Shown here piece after piece: positions 63,422 to 64,000 of a stretch of 64,000 nucleotides of DNA. How positions within the stretch are numbered: the stretch's first letter is position 1; every line of letters starts with the position of its first letter. The position numbers and the translations under genes were made by a program. This DNA is from Bog-756 sp963835465. GTDB taxonomy: Bacteria > Actinomycetota > Acidimicrobiia > Acidimicrobiales > RAAP-2. The notes under the pieces were generated by a model that ran no database searches, was not told the DNA's origin, and saw only the letters and a program-made list of their open reading frames with translations. Where the stretch lies: positions 434,001 through 498,000 of the forward strand of contig CAWIFR010000001.1 in the NCBI GenBank assembly GCA_963835465.1, given 5' to 3'.

Positions 63422-63838
63422 TCAGGCCGTGGCTCCACTCTCCCGTTCGTCGAGGGCCTCCGCGAGCCAGGCTCCGATGGCCGGCAGCGGAGCCCCGGGG
63501 GTGAACACCTCGGCCACTCCCATCTCCTTCAGGACCGGGATGTCGGCGGCGGGGATGATCCCTCCGACGAGCACCAGCACGTCTCCCCGGCCCTGCGCCT
63601 CGAGGCCCTCGATGACCCTGGGCACCAGCGTCAGGTGGGCTCCCGAGAGCAGCGAGAGCCCCACGGCGTCGGCGTCCTCTTGGATGACGGCCTGCACCAC
63701 CTGCTCGGCCGTCTGGTGCAGCCCGGTGTAGATCACCTCGAACCCGGCGTCCCGCAGGGCCCGGGCAATCACCTTGGCGCCCCGATCGTGCCCGTCCAGG
63801 CCGGGCTTGGCCACCACGACTCGATACGGGCGTTTCAC
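63422..63838 (-). CDS. Cobalamin-binding methylmalonyl-CoA mutase small-subunit-like protein
   Basis: A 138-residue free-standing B12-binding domain of the acyl-CoA mutase type. It has the base-off motif KPGLDGHDRGAKVIARAL (D-x-H-x-x-G), then GLSLLSGAHLTLVPRVIEGL and VLVGGIIPAADIPVLKEMGV (the GG turn). Such proteins partner with a separate large subunit in methylmalonyl-, isobutyryl- or 2-hydroxyisobutyryl-CoA mutases. No large subunit lies in this window. GTG 63838 is the family start. Confidence 0.9.
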   Translation of the reverse strand: MKRPYRVVVAKPGLDGHDRGAKVIARALRDAGFEVIYTGLHQTAEQVVQAVIQEDADAVGLSLLSGAHLTLVPRVIEGLEAQGRGDVLVLVGGIIPAADIPVLKEMGVAEVFTPGAPLPAIGAWLAEALDERESGATA

Positions 63839-64000
63839 GGAGGCAGATACTAAGCGCTGACCGGGGAGAAAAGCCCATCCGGGCTCGGAATGGCCGACCG
63901 CCGCCCCGAATCCGCTCCCACCGCCCTGCAGGCCCTAGCCTTGGGGCTGCGTGGTACCTTCGCTCCGGCGCAGGCGGCACGACCAGACCCTTGAGGACGC

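Overview
The window is a high-GC chromosomal segment from an actinobacterium. The evidence is two WhiB proteins, a DivIVA-type coiled-coil protein, MreB, a UPF0182 membrane protein, a DUF2277 protein, a TIGR03624-type zincin, monomeric isocitrate dehydrogenase, and the mycofactocin maturase MftD with a mycofactocin-type SDR. At least nine genes carry a TANNNT hexamer 6-7 nt before the start codon, which implies leaderless transcripts. An Acidimicrobiia-like lineage fits the gene mix, but that placement is inference. No phage, insertion sequence, CRISPR array or rRNA was seen. The only RNA gene found is an initiator tRNA-Met.

Layout. 1-7 kb: a dehydratase/TetR divergent pair with palindromic operators, small conserved genes, the SDR-mftD pair, then a VOC protein and an ECF sigma factor with a SnoaL-like tail. 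7-12.5 kb: monomeric icd and a rifamycin phosphotransferase (rph) preceded by an inverted repeat resembling the rifamycin-associated element. 12.7-18.6 kb: a sigma/anti-sigma/lipoprotein operon, two diverged 178-bp repeats, a MarR-ABC exporter operon and tRNA-fMet. 18.7-31.3 kb: an envelope and proteolysis block with UPF0182, DivIVA-MuF, PDZ-Lon, a HEAT protein, MreB, a trypsin-fold pseudo-protease, a zincin and HtrA. 31.4-36.7 kb: two whiB genes around ftcD, then a MoxR/VWA pair. 37-40.7 kb: sdhCAB. 40.7-50 kb: SCP2, two VOC proteins, HIRAN, AKR, hydrolase, small membrane and lipoproteins, methyltransferase, nitronate monooxygenase, desaturase and DUF2277. 50-64 kb: mdh, a secreted PKD protein, a Clp locus (active ClpP, XRE regulator, inactive ClpP-like subunit), metF, a Thr-rich membrane protein, cupin, folD, purH, purN, a HAD phosphatase, sucD, sucC and a B12-binding mutase subunit.

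Functional themes. Central carbon metabolism is well represented (icd, sdhCAB, sucCD, mdh), as is one-carbon and purine metabolism (ftcD, metF, folD, purN, purH). The Clp locus is the most system-like unit: a functional protease subunit and a catalytically dead paralogue lie on either side of an XRE regulator, with a perfect 30-bp palindrome in the divergent promoter.

Quality caveat. More than 30 single-base frame interruptions occur, concentrated at 24-37 kb and 53-63 kb, and they hit core genes (icd, sucC, sucD, whiB, clpP). Most look like assembly or sequencing indels. Broken genes are therefore given as one feature across all frames, with approximate break positions.
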